This document shows, in pieces, positions 13,154 through 25,000 of a stretch of 64,000 nt of DNA. The stretch comes from Papaver somniferum (taxonomy: Eukaryota > Streptophyta > Magnoliopsida > Ranunculales > Papaveraceae). The number at the start of each line of letters is the position of its first letter. The stretch's first letter is position 1. The DNA lies in assembly GCF_003573695.1 (NCBI RefSeq), contig NC_039362.1, positions 1,462,929-1,526,928 of the forward strand, read 5' to 3'. Under the pieces are notes generated by a model. That model was not told the DNA's origin. It saw nothing but the letters and a program-made list of their open reading frames with translations, and did no database searches. A program made the position numbers and the translations under genes.

Positions 13154-13990
13154 ACAATCGTTGTCACGGGGAGGATCGAACGAAGAAAAATTTGAAGATG
13201 AAGTTTGTCTGCGCCTATTTCGTCCAAAGGTGATACTTTCACGCTGTTTCAGAAAAAGTGATACTTTTATCCCGTTTTAGGAAAAGTGATATTTTCTCCC
13301 CGTTTCGGAAAAAGTGATACTTTCGCCCTGTTTCAGAAAGAGTGATACATTCTCCCGTTTCGAAAAAAGTGATACTTTCACCCCGTTCCTGAAAAAGTGA
13401 GCGCAAGTATCACTTTTCCCGAAACCGGGCGAAAGCATCACTTTTCCTGAAACAGGATGTGAAAGTATCACTTTTTCTGAAACTGAAAAATAGTCGATCT
13501 ATAAACCAAAATAAGGTTGCATGATGTGTTATGCATCCTTTGTGGTGGTTTGCAGAATAAATATGCATTCAATTTTCGAGAATTGTGGCTAAAATGAAAG
13601 TATCATTTTTTTTTGAAATGGTGGGAGTACATCGTTTTATTAGTTACAACGGAAAATTTAGTTGATGCATAAACCAAAATTTTGCTATATAAAATATTAT
13701 GTATCCTTTGTGGTGGTTTGCATAATGGATATATATTTAATTTTCTATAATTGTGTATAAAATGATGAATACCTCTGAATTTTTCGTAAAAACTCTAAAT
13801 TTGATATTGTAGTTTGTACTTGTTGCGTAAATATTTTTATAACCTTTGCAAAGAGATAAAATTTGTAAAATTCCAATGTACGGATTTTTAGATATGTTAT
13901 ATTAAAGTTTGTTTTCCAATTATACTCCTTAAAAGATCGGATACACAAGGAATTATAATAATTGGACTAAAAGGAATGGCGAAGTAGGCA
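13154..13990 (+). repeat. Hairpin-cored dispersed repeat, copy 1
   Basis: The unit starts around GTTGTCACGGGGAGGATCGA and ends near ACTAAAAGGAATGGC. Its core (13229-13490) has about six head-to-tail units of 28-31 bp built on GTGATACTTTC..CGTTTC..GAAAAA, followed by about three units in reverse orientation, so a transcript could fold into a long stem. A GGGAGTA motif near 13620 and AT-rich flanks follow. The whole arrangement recurs at 16082-16880. A 64-codon minus frame inside the repeats is a by-product of the repeat unit. Confidence 0.8.
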
Positions 13991-13995
13991 TTCTT

Positions 13996-15878
13996 GTAAA
14001 CGGTGCTGTCCGTAGAAGTATTAACGAAGACGGGGATCCCCTTGTAGCACAAACAAAAAGTTGGTTCCTCTTGGAGTCTCAAGATGATGACTTGAAAAGG
14101 CAAAAAAACTTAGAGATGATTTAGTTCTGACTCTATCATGCTAACAGTAATCGAACTTCCTAGTGTCTCCTGTCATTGCAATCTCCTTTATGTAATATGT
14201 TTTCGGATGAAAAAATTAAGCTCGAACCAATAACTTAAGTGACCATAACGTCAAATAATAAATCGAAATTAAAAACCAAATCAGCTATATGAATGTAGAG
14301 GCCCAAGGGCCCCGAATACCTGCAGAAAAAGGCAAGGGCCCCCGAATATCTGTCATACAATTCATAGTTGATTGGCTATATTTGCTGCAGATATAACTTT
14401 CTATGTACACAATTTTGGAGGTGGCATTCTCGGATGTGGGATTATTATCAACTGCCTAACGTTTTCCAAGTGATGGGAATCGGAGCGCCTACTATGTTAT
14501 CTGGCCATATTATTTGAGTATGTGGGTCATTTTATTTGAGAGGGCTACTTTTTAAGGAACTAACTTTTCATGTTTTATAGTATCTATTAGATATACAAAC
14601 GGATCCCTTCCTCTTTCTTAAAAGAAAAAGAAAAAACCTTAAAACTTCCTCCTCCTTCTTGCCCAGATTTAGTCTTTTGGACTAGATTTGAGCAAGGATT
14701 TTTTTAGTTTTTTATGAATAGAAATAATCTAATTTGTGTTTCTGGGTTTTATTTTTGTTATATTTGGTTTCTATGTACACATTTCTTTTCTGTTTGGGCG
14801 ATCTTTTCTTCATTTTTTGGACCATTTTGTGTTCGCTTTAATAACGATTTTTTCAAATCTTCATGGTGTTTCTTGGCTTGCTATTCTCGATTCATCAAGA
14901 ACATCAACGATTCTGCTTGGCGTCGCTTTGGATTCGTATTCAACAAGAGGAATTTAGGGCATCCAGATTCATTTTGATTTACAAGATTTTGGGCAAAATG
15001 CTCCATTTCATTTGGAGCATCTCTTGTTGAAGAAGATAATCATTTTAAATTGTCGGAGTTGTTTCCGGTTCACACCATCATTCATCACCACTACACTATA
15101 AAATTGGATCTCTTTACTGTTCATGGCTCTTTCTCTTCATGATGTATTTGTAATTGGTGTCATCATTTGTATTTAGGTTTTGATTATCTTGTATTTTGGT
15201 GTTTTTGATAATCTTGTAAGCAATCATATAATCATCATTTTAGTTTGAATGAACTAAAATGTGATTTCCAAAAAGGAAAAAAAAAAGGCTTTCAAGTTTT
15301 TTTAGAAAAAAGTATGAATTCTTTTTTATTCAAAATCAATCTAATATAAATGTAAACAACAAAGAAGGGCCACATAAGATGGCCCAACCACATCGTATCC
15401 CGGACGGATAGGAACAGTTTTAAAGGAAGTGTATAAATAGAAGCCGAACAATAATAACAAGCGACTAACCAATCCATTTACGTCGAGCATAAATCTGCCA
15501 ACGCAAAAAAAGAGCGAACCCCGTGTAATTTGCGGAGGCTTGGACACAAGCTAAGATAGAAACCTCCTTAATCAGACTCTCTATGAGACGTATGAGAAAA
15601 GCATGAAATTTTATGCTACAGTTACCATGTCATTGATTTGTTATAAAGTGGACATCATTAAGATCTATATAGAGAAGGCGTCTCAAGGTCATGAAAATGT
15701 CAGGGTCGACACTTCACTTTAATTATAACCGCGTTTCAGTATAATGTATCTATATTCAATCCTAATTCGAAAGCTAACAACATGGTCAAATCTGGAGTCT
15801 CGTTTGCCCATTCAACATCACCAGTCCCACCTACAGTGCTAACTCACTAGCATGTCACATGGTAACTAAGTCACAGCT
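13996..15878. other. Unassigned intergenic sequence
   Basis: No gene is recognised. A short duplicated GGGCCC-containing motif lies at 14300-14345. Plus-strand open frames at 14714-14977 and minus frames at 15292-15547 are phenylalanine- and leucine-rich with no motif, and are best read as chance. Confidence 0.4.
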
Positions 15879-15998
15879 ATGAAGAAAAAGGAACAATGGT
15901 CTCACATCAAAACTATATGGGATAATATTTCTCAACCTTGGATATTACTGGGAGATTTAAATTTTCATCTGGATAATAACTCTGCTAGTACTAGCTGA
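15879..15998 (+). pseudogene. LINE endonuclease fragment
   Basis: A 39-codon frame (ATG 15879-15881, TGA 15996-15998) contains QPWILLGDLNFHLDNN, the GDxN block of the apurinic-type endonuclease found at the N terminus of plant LINE ORF2. Nothing else of the LINE is recognisable here. It is a small relic. Confidence 0.65.
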
Positions 15999-16081
15999 TG
16001 CTACTCTTGGTTTTTGATGAATGTGCAAAATGTCATTACATGCATACTCACACTGCTTGAACTATGAGTTACCGGTATAAC

Positions 16082-16880
16082 CGTTGTCACGATGGGTGAG
16101 CCGATCGAAGAAAAATTTAAAGACGGGTTTGTCTGTGACTACTTTCTCTCCGTTTTAGAAAAAGTAATATTTTCGTCTTGTTTCGGAAAAATTGATCCTT
16201 TCGCTCTGATTTAGGAAAATTGATACTTTCGCCTTGTTTCAGAAAAAGTGATATTTTTGCTCCGTTTCTGAAACGGAGAGAAAGTATCACTTTTTCTGAA
16301 ATGTAGTGAAACTATCACTTTTCCTGAAACGGAGTGAAAACATCACTTTTCATGAAATGGAATGTAAAAGTATCACTTTTTCAGAAACGGAAAATTAGTC
16401 GATCCATAAACCAAAATATGGTTGCATGATGTGTTATGCATCATTTGTGGTGGTTTGAATAATGTTATGTATTCAATTTTTGAGAATTGTGGATAAACTG
16501 AAAGTATAATTTTTTTTACACGGAGGGAGTACATAGTTGTATTAGTTGCAACGGAAAATTATTTAATGCATAAACCAAAATATCTCTACATAAAGTATTA
16601 TGTATCATTTGCGTTGATTTGCATAACAGATATACATTTAATTGTGCCAAAAATGATAAATACTTCCGAATTTTCGTAGAAATTCTAAATTTGATATTGT
16701 CGTTTGTACTCATTGCTTAGAGTTTTTTATAAGCTTTCGAACGAGATAAATTGTAAAATTTCAAAGCACGGATTTTGAAGTATGTTATATAAAAGTTTGC
16801 TTTCCATTTATACCCCTGAAAAAATAGGATACATAGAAGTCATAGTAATTTGGCTAAAATGGAAGGACATTTTTGGTTTT
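16082..16880 (+). repeat. Hairpin-cored dispersed repeat, copy 2
   Basis: This is a diverged copy of 13154-13990 in the same orientation. Its core (about 16145-16395) is more symmetrical: four direct units, a central CTCCGTTTCTGAAACGGAG palindrome near 16260-16280, then four inverted units. The downstream part, including CGGAGGGAGTACATAG near 16520, and the final GGATACAT..AATTTGGCTAAAATGGAAGG block follow in the same order as in copy 1. Confidence 0.8.
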
Positions 16881-16889
16881 TCGGGCTTA

Positions 16890-17430
16890 ACCATTTCCAA
16901 TCTTTTTCTGTCAATTGATCACTCGGATTTTACGAAAAAAAAAAGTGGTCATATAAAGATCATCCCTCGTTTCGCTCGGTCAGCCGATTATCATGGTCCT
17001 CTTGATGCATGAACTGCTTGAACTCAGTGTTCTTTTGTTGATTAATTATCTAGAAAAGAAAACCTTGCTGATCAGAAAAAATCGTATTGTGCATCGAGCA
17101 TCAACATCTCTATCAAAAGATTAGATTGTCGTTGAGATTGATACTTTTCTGATCCCAATTAATTGGTAGTAAATTCCTAGAACACCTTGCTTAAAAAAAA
17201 ACTAACAAAAGTCAGTTAATTAAACATGATATGTGGTAGTTTTCTATTGGTCCCGCATGACTCATCCAAACTGCCCCACCAAACAATCGAGCGAAAATGA
17301 GACACGCAGGCACTAGGAATCGTGACCATACCGACTTGCTTTGTGGTGGTAGCTGGTGGTGACTGTTTTCATAATTGAGATCATCCGATATCACTACACC
17401 ATACTTCACCAAGAAAAACAAAAAGAATTA
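16890..17430 (+). promoter_or_regulatory. Upstream region of the dioxygenase gene
   Basis: This 540 bp stretch holds no gene. It should contain the promoter and 5' leader of the gene starting at 17431. A TGACTCA motif lies near 17260. I cannot fix a TATA box or a transcription start with confidence. Confidence 0.3.
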
Positions 17431-18822
17431 ATGGAAGTTTTTGGTGCAGGGGAGGTCACTAGCTATGATCGAGTAGAAGAGTTAAAGGCTTTCGACGAAA
17501 CGAAAGCCGGTGTCAAAGGAATAGTTGATGCGGGTGTTGTGAAGGTTCTTTGTTCGGCCACCGGATGAAGTCGCTGCGGAGGAGTTAGTCTCTACTCATG
17601 AATTTGAGACTCCAGTGATAGATTTTGAAAGGTTGGATAACACTGATCGACGTAAGGCAGTTATTGATGAGATTCGAGATGCATCAGAAACATGGGGTTT
17701 CTTTCAATTGGTGAATCATGGGATACCCAAAAGTGTAATGGAAGATATGAAGAAAGGTAATCTCAGTTTCAATGAGCAAGATTTAGAAACTAAAAAACAG
17801 TTCTACTCAAGGGATCTGAACAAAACTGTGAGGTTTAACAGCAACTTTGATCTCTACGGAACAAAGTATGCTAACTGGAGAGACACCCTTTGCCTTTAAT
17901 ATGTTTGCTCATGATCCTGTAGATCCTCAAGAGTTGCCATACACATGCAGGTACTTTTCCCTATAAATCCATTGCTTTTACGTTCAGTCAATGCTAGTGC
18001 TATGGTGCAGGATAAGGAGATACGGCAGTGCAGGATAAGCATTTAGTTTACAGTTTCTGTAGTACTCACACATATTAGTAAATGCTTGTGTGTACTGCAA
18101 CTACTTGTCGACAAAATACTAATACATATATATTATTTTACTGCTATTCAATCAGAGATGAAACAACGGAGTATCTGAAGCATGTTGTGAAGCTAGGAGA
18201 TGTCCTTACGGAGTTATTATCAGAAGCTCTTGGACTTGAACCTAATCACCTTAAAGCCATGAGTTGTACTGAATGGTTGTAGTTGTCCTTCACTATTATC
18301 CAGCATGCCCCGAGCCAAAGCTGACATTGGGTGCAACCAAGCATGCCGATCCAAGCTTCTTTACTGTTCTTCTCCAAGATGAAATCGCCGGCCTCCAGTT
18401 TTACCATCAGAACCATTTGGTATCTGTCAATCCCACCCCTGGGGCTTTAGTAGTAAACATTGGTGATCTGCTTCAGGTAATTTAGAAATATGATCTGTTC
18501 AGAATTTTGGAAATAGAAGGGTTCAGGACGTACACTGCTAACTATGTTTTTTTTTTTCATCCAGTTAATGTGCAATGAAAAGTTTAGAAGTGCTGAACAT
18601 AGGGTTATCTCTAATCATGCTGGACCAAGACTATCAGAAGCAGTGTTTTTTAGACCAACGATCCAGCAAACATCCTCCAAGAAGATTTATGGTCCCATCA
18701 AGGAGCTACTGTCAGAAGATAATCCTCCTGTATACAGAGAGATCACATTCAAAGAATATGCCGAATATTACTATTCCAAAGGGCTTGATGGCGTTCCAGC
18801 ACTCCACCACTTTAAGTTGTGA
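17431..18822 (+). pseudogene. 2-oxoglutarate/Fe(II) dioxygenase, ACC-oxidase-homolog type, frameshifted
   Basis: Members of this plant family hydroxylate or demethylate small metabolites using iron and 2-oxoglutarate. Exons are 17431-17950, 18156-18476 and 18565-18822, with GT-AG introns. The start ATGGAAGTTTTTGGTGC gives the usual N terminus (VEELKAFDETKAGVKGIVDAG). Three lesions are visible. About eight bases are missing near 17548, so the first frame stops at 17566-17568. One extra base near 17893 causes a stop at 17897-17899. One base is lost near 18274. With frames followed by homology, the iron ligands are present: HAD at 18342-18350 and the distal His at 18598-18600. The 2-oxoglutarate RxS is also present (RLS, 18628-18636). 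The substrate is unknown. Well-preserved splice sites and residues suggest recent loss; assembly error is the alternative. Confidence 0.88.
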
Positions 18823-19097
18823 GGTAGGTATGACAGAAGACTCGATAGACATTGAACTGTCTTGATATTTGTCTGATTTATGGACCAGTGATGATATATG
18901 AGAACTAGATACCCTGATGGTGAACTTTATTTTACCATTCACTGATAGCAAATAAGAAAGTAAATTTGTCATAAGGCTAGTTCACACTATCCATCATCAG
19001 ATTCATTTTTCCGTGCAAATTTAAGAATAATAAGTAGCTAACGATACATATTTTTTTGGTCCATACAGATTTAAGAATGACTGATCATAGTAGGTTG
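18823..19097. other. Convergent intergenic spacer
   Basis: These 275 bp separate the stop codons of two convergent genes and must hold both 3' ends. AATAAG near 18951 could serve the dioxygenase; no clear polyadenylation signal is seen for the minus-strand gene. Confidence 0.4.
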
Positions 19098-22000
19098 CTA
19101 AAGCTTCCAATAAATACCAAGCCGATGCAAAACGCCTGCAACAAGACCCCAGAATAGGATTTCTGCAAATATAACATAAAGTAAAATGCCTACTTTTCTT
19201 GAGTTCCATACTCCAATGAAGACGTGTTTCTTTATCCAATATATCTGCAACGAGAAATTGATTCAAATCTGTCATTGAGGATTTATAAAAAAAAAAGTGG
19301 TACATTAGCACTCAGTTGGTAGGATTCCATCAAGTATAGCATCCAACTCATATATCCAATAAATGGACTTCAACAGACACTATTAAGATGGTCGGATACT
19401 GGAACCTGGCATTTTCATGCTGTCTGATATATGTTATAGGATCAAAGGATGCATGATTGAAGGTATAACACCTGATAGCTGGTGATGGTTCCTGTACAAA
19501 TATGCGTTTATGAAGTTTCATTGGCCGAATTAAGGATACCATAGTAAAGCCTGGGGAAATGCGTATATTTCTTGGATGGATTGACTACTTATTATTTTCA
19601 TTTCATACAGGGCATCAAAGAGACACAAATAAAACACAATAAACTAGAAACTCATAATAAAATTGGCAAACATGTTTAATAGTCATCGAGACATACCAAC
19701 GTGTTATGAGGATCTTCGTAGTACCATCCATTGATAAATCCTGCAAATATTCCTTCTGCAGCCAGTACGAAAACAAGCATAGCGTTCATACCAATCCACT
19801 CCAGAGGCAAGAAGAGATAACCCAACCCGAAAATGTCAACCTAACAAGTAAAACAATGCCGATGTTGGAAACTTCAGATATATAAAAACTTGATATAAAA
19901 AACTAATGTGGTCTAGGTGGTATTCTATAATTACAACACTTAACAGAAGACAGAACAGTCACAGTTCAGATGTCTAAGTTTGAAAGTAAAACTGAACATA
20001 ATTGATGGACAATATGAGGGAGACCCAACAGAAAGTGCCTAGTTATTAAAATTTGTATCTGGTTCACTATGGTGACCTACCAGAACATATAAGGTCGAGA
20101 ACACCAATGCTGCTGCCCCTGCGGTCAAACAAACATAACTGAAGCTGTACAACTGCTTGTTTAATGGAATACCTGCAATAAAAAAGAAACAAAGTTATGG
20201 GACATGAAGAAAAAATAAATAAATTAGTTTTCACAGCCTAGGTCAATTTCTAATTACCATTTGTGAAATGCAGAACAAGTCCTAATATGAGGAGTGAAAG
20301 ACCCATGCCCATCCAATGTTTCAGTCTATCCGAGTGGCCCTGGAATTTCACGAGGAAAGAAAGAAAAAAAATAAAAATCCCCAAGGACCTTAAGGCAAAA
20401 TATCTTGAATGAAGACTGTGAAACCACAAAACTGACCTTCATGTGTATGAGAACGTGTCCAAAATGCACCCCAATGATTGTTGTGAGGATAGCTGCTATT
20501 GAGCTGCATAATTTGTAAGAGAAAACGTCTAGTTAAAAGCTATAATTCGAGAGAGCCATGATGATGATCTAGACGTAGAGCTTATTAGCGCAATTCGTAA
20601 TGTTTCTTTAATGTAAGCTTTGCTGTGAAATGGTGTGCCATCTGATTCCATTAACACAGAATTTAGCAGAATATGAGGTTTGCATGACAATTCTAAGTCA
20701 TACTTGCACAAAGTAATGAGAGAATGTAAGTAAAACACACAAATAGACATTTCGAGTAAAAGCTTTAAGAAAAAGTTAAGCCAGTCGATTCACAAGAACA
20801 TGAAAGTATCAAAATCTAGATCCAGAAGTAGTCAACTAGAACACTATTGTGGAATTCTGCAAAAAGTAAGATTTTGAGTTATTGTAGGGAGGACCTTAGA
20901 AGTCATTCAGGTTCAAAGGGTCCCTGACACCATAATGGAGCATCCTTGCGGAAAGGCCCCTCATAAGGGGATCAATCAGTGCAAGCCTGCAGAACTTCAC
21001 AGAAAAAAAAACATTCACAATCTATAATGCAGTGAGTGAAATTGAGCCATAAGAACGGATATAGGGGGGACTGAATACCCACCTTAGATCTCTTCCAAGC
21101 TGGGCGTTGATAAATATGATTGATTCCTAATACTTCTCTATCTACATATCCCACAGCATTGCAAGGAGGATCCAATCTTCCCCTTACACCACATACAACC
21201 TAAGCATTAACTGTGATGTCAGTATTTTGTAGCAAGTAAATATTAGCTTGGCAATTAGTAACTGACGACTCAAGGTTATGCTTTGTGTTCATTTAACTCA
21301 CTCTTGAAATGAAAAATTGAAATTTGAACGCACTGCTGTAAACATTGTAAAAGAAAAGTATATAACCAAAAGGAAATGTAATGCAACCTACATTAAGACA
21401 AGCATGAGTAATATTTGGTTCTAACTTCGGATTGGAAAGAAAACATATGTACATGCAAAAGTGTTATGCTTTAAATTCGAGATAATAGGTAAAAGACTCA
21501 CAATGAAATCCTTCCCATAGTCAGGGCTGTCTTTGTTGTGGACAGTATACTTCCAGTCGGGAACATAGGTCCCATAGAGTACGGAAAAGTATACAACTAG
21601 AATGCATGCACCTGCTATCCTACAAATTCAATATCAACAGGGTAATTCTTCTAGCTGTTTCGTTAAATCAACCGCCTAACAGAAATTGGTAGTTCTTACC
21701 GTCCAATAGATATTGTTAGTACTTACCAGTGCCAACTGTATAGAGTATATATAGACCATCCACCAGGTTCATTATCCTTGGTTTGGGCATTTTTCGTAGA
21801 GATCTCCAGTAGTGAAACGACTACGTACGCAACAGCAATCCTCTAAAACCCAAGAAATAAGATATTTCAGACAACACAAGTTTTGTATAAATAGCTGAGT
21901 GCATGTGACAACAATGAAAATGTGATGTACAACATCTGAAGGATGCCAAACCACCTTATATGTTTCATATCAACTCCATAAGTTAGCTTGTCAGGAGCGT

Positions 22001-25000
22001 GCGAGTACCCTCCTTCATAAAAAAAAAACACTCTGGAGCTTCAGAAGTTGACTCAACATAACGAAGTCGCTTTATTATTTTAAACTGAACGTTTGCAAGA
22101 GGTGTGCCATGGAAACCAACCTTGTAAGATGAGACCCCAGAAGACAAGTTTGATTGTTCTAATAATCACTTTCTTTATAGAAACAAGCCTGTCTGGGATT
22201 CTCTGCACAGGAGATCATATGAAAGAATCACTGATCATCTCTGTTGTTTCAGTTTGACTTCAGATTCCACCAACTTAGTTACAGAAAAGAAAGTAAACCT
22301 TGAGTGCCAGAGCAATAGCCATCCCAACAATGAAGAGAAAAAATGGCATGACAAAGTCTGCCAAATTACAGCCAGTCCATGGTGCATGACTGATCATTGG
22401 CCATTCTCCTCCAGCATCATCCACCAATATCATCACCTAAAATGTACACAATCAATTAGTCACTGCTGTCTATCTGTACAGCTTACAGAACACTAACATT
22501 GCAAGATCCAAACCCATGAATCAAACTGATCATATTTCTGACACATTTCAGTGTCCGAAATCAATTTGCTGCAAACTGGAAGAATCCATTCAGGTCCATA
22601 TTCAACAACTATGCATTTTAGAACGTTAACAACTATGACAAGCTGGAACTGTCATTTTCATGTTAGGATTGACACGACTTCCTCGCTAAATACTCATCAC
22701 TTTGGGCGTAATCCCCTCTTTCACCATAGGTTAAGAATGGCTTTCGTGAGGGATCCATCCTGCCACCCAAACCTGTTTCAATGGAGATTAGGGTATCCAC
22801 GTCTCCGTACATGCATGCGTGCCACAAAAGAGTGTGTGCCCTAGCTACGGTTATTGATTATTGTTTTTTTGCACCACCAACCAAAATCAGAAAAGTGTGA
22901 CCGAGTGCTTGTGTTTGCTAACTCATCTGAAGCTTACTCAGCTGATTCAACTCGTTCCAAAATCCCATGATCAAGGATGTCCATCCAAGTTACGTATTAC
23001 TAATGATACTTGAGTCAATCATTACATCTAATTCATACATGACATGCACAAAACTAAGAAAAAACAAGATTTGACATCCGAGGGAGATTCACACCTTGGT
23101 CAGAAGGCAAAACCACAATCAGTCGTGAGGCAGTTGCCCCCTAACAGCCTATTTCTCCCCCCAAGCACACACACACGAGAAAAGTCCCTTTTTATTTTTT
23201 GCCCCCACTACAAAGCTATTGTGGCTCCTCCAATCCTCGATCCAACAAAAAATAAACACCCCTTTGAGTGCCTCTAAATGATATTAAGTTTATTTTTTCC
23301 AGATTTTCTAGTCTCTTACTAAAACCCCAGGGGACTCAAATCAGTAACAAATCAAACAGATCCTGTTTCTTGTTCTCACACATTTCAGTATCTGCAACCA
23401 ATGCTAGAAACAGTAGCGTTTATATCAAAACTTAATGCCAGCATCCCCACATCAAGTCTATCAACAGCCGTACATTTTACAAACTACGACAGGCTGAGAC
23501 TATCAATCTTTCCAAAAAAGAACATTGCAGGACCAAACAAAAATAGCAGACGCACTGCTTGTTTTTGCGGTGTCGTCTGACAAAGTCCCATCACTCCCGT
23601 GACTCCAATTTTATTTCACTAGATGGATATCAATCTAAGTTACATTGCATATGACTACTGACCCTTGAGTTGGACTCCAAAATAACACCAGAATTTAAAC
23701 GGTTTCAAATCTGAGTGAGGAGCACACCTTGGGCCAGGGGAGAAGCTGGCATCCATCATGGGGAAATTGCCCCTAGCAACTGGCTCACTCCCCCACCACA
23801 CACACCATAAGACTAAGCCTAATTTATATTTCACTTTTGCAAAGACAAATCTACTAAACAGCAGTTCGATTTGTCTCTAGAAAAAAAAAGTTGTAGCATG
23901 ATTTGTCTCTAGATGACAAGTAACCAAGTCTAATTTCAAATTCTAGTCTCCAGATTTAATTTTAATACAAAATGAAACATAAAACTTATCAAAATTTCTA
24001 AAAGAATAGGTTTAGAAATACAGAAGATACTAGACGACTAGGGATTTGAAGAAGAAGGGTTTATTGAGTGCAAGATTCAATACACTAAAATTGCAAGATT
24101 CAAACCCACGAATCAAACTGATCATGTTTCTGGTTCTCACACATTTCAGTGCCCGAAATCAATTCTAAGGTCCATATTCAGCAACTATGCATTTTAGAAA
24201 ATTAACAACATGACAAGCTGACACAATCATTTTCTCCAGAATTTTTGTTTCAAACATGTAAGGATTCACACGATTTCCTCATCAAATACCCGTCACTTTG
24301 GGCGTGGTCCACTGTTTCACCGTAGATTACGAACGGCATTCATGCAGGACCCACCCTGCCACCCAACCTGTTCCCCAATCAATGGAGGTTAGGGTATCCA
24401 AGTCTCAGTGCATGCACGCATGCAACAGAAGAGTATGTACCCTAGCTACGGTTATAGGGTTGTCTTTTTGCACCACCAACCAAAATCAGAGAAGTGTGAC
24501 CCAGTGCTTGTGTTAGGTAACTCAGCAGTCTCAGCTGAATCAACTCGTTCCGAAATCCCATGAATATAGGATGTCCATCCGAGTTACATATTACATCTAA
24601 TTGATACATGACATCCACAAAACTAAGAAATAACAAGGTTTGACATCCGGGTGAGATTCACACCTTGGTCAAAAGGGAAAACCACAATAGGCCATGAGGC
24701 AGTTGCTCCTGATAGCTAACCCGCTAAGCCTATTTCTCCCCCAAGCACACACAGACACATAATAAGAGTCCCTTATTTCTTTTTTGCCCCATTATAGAGC
24801 TATTGTGGCTCCTCCAATCTTCGATCCAGCAAAAATCAAAATACCTCTTTGAGTGCCTCTAATTGATGTTAACTTTTTTTCCTCAGATTTTCTAGTCTCT
24901 TACTAAAACCGCAGGACATTCTAATCAGTAACAAATCAAACGGATCATGTTTCTTATTCTCACACATTTCAGTATCTGCAACGAATGCTAGAAACAGTAG

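Noticed and set aside
13277..13471. 64-codon minus frame in the hairpin repeat
   Set aside because: Its sequence is simply the translated ~28 bp unit; it is a repeat by-product, not a gene.
14714..14977. Overlapping plus-strand frames of 73-87 codons
   Set aside because: They are Phe/Trp-rich, lack any domain motif and overlap in two frames; probably AT-rich chance frames.
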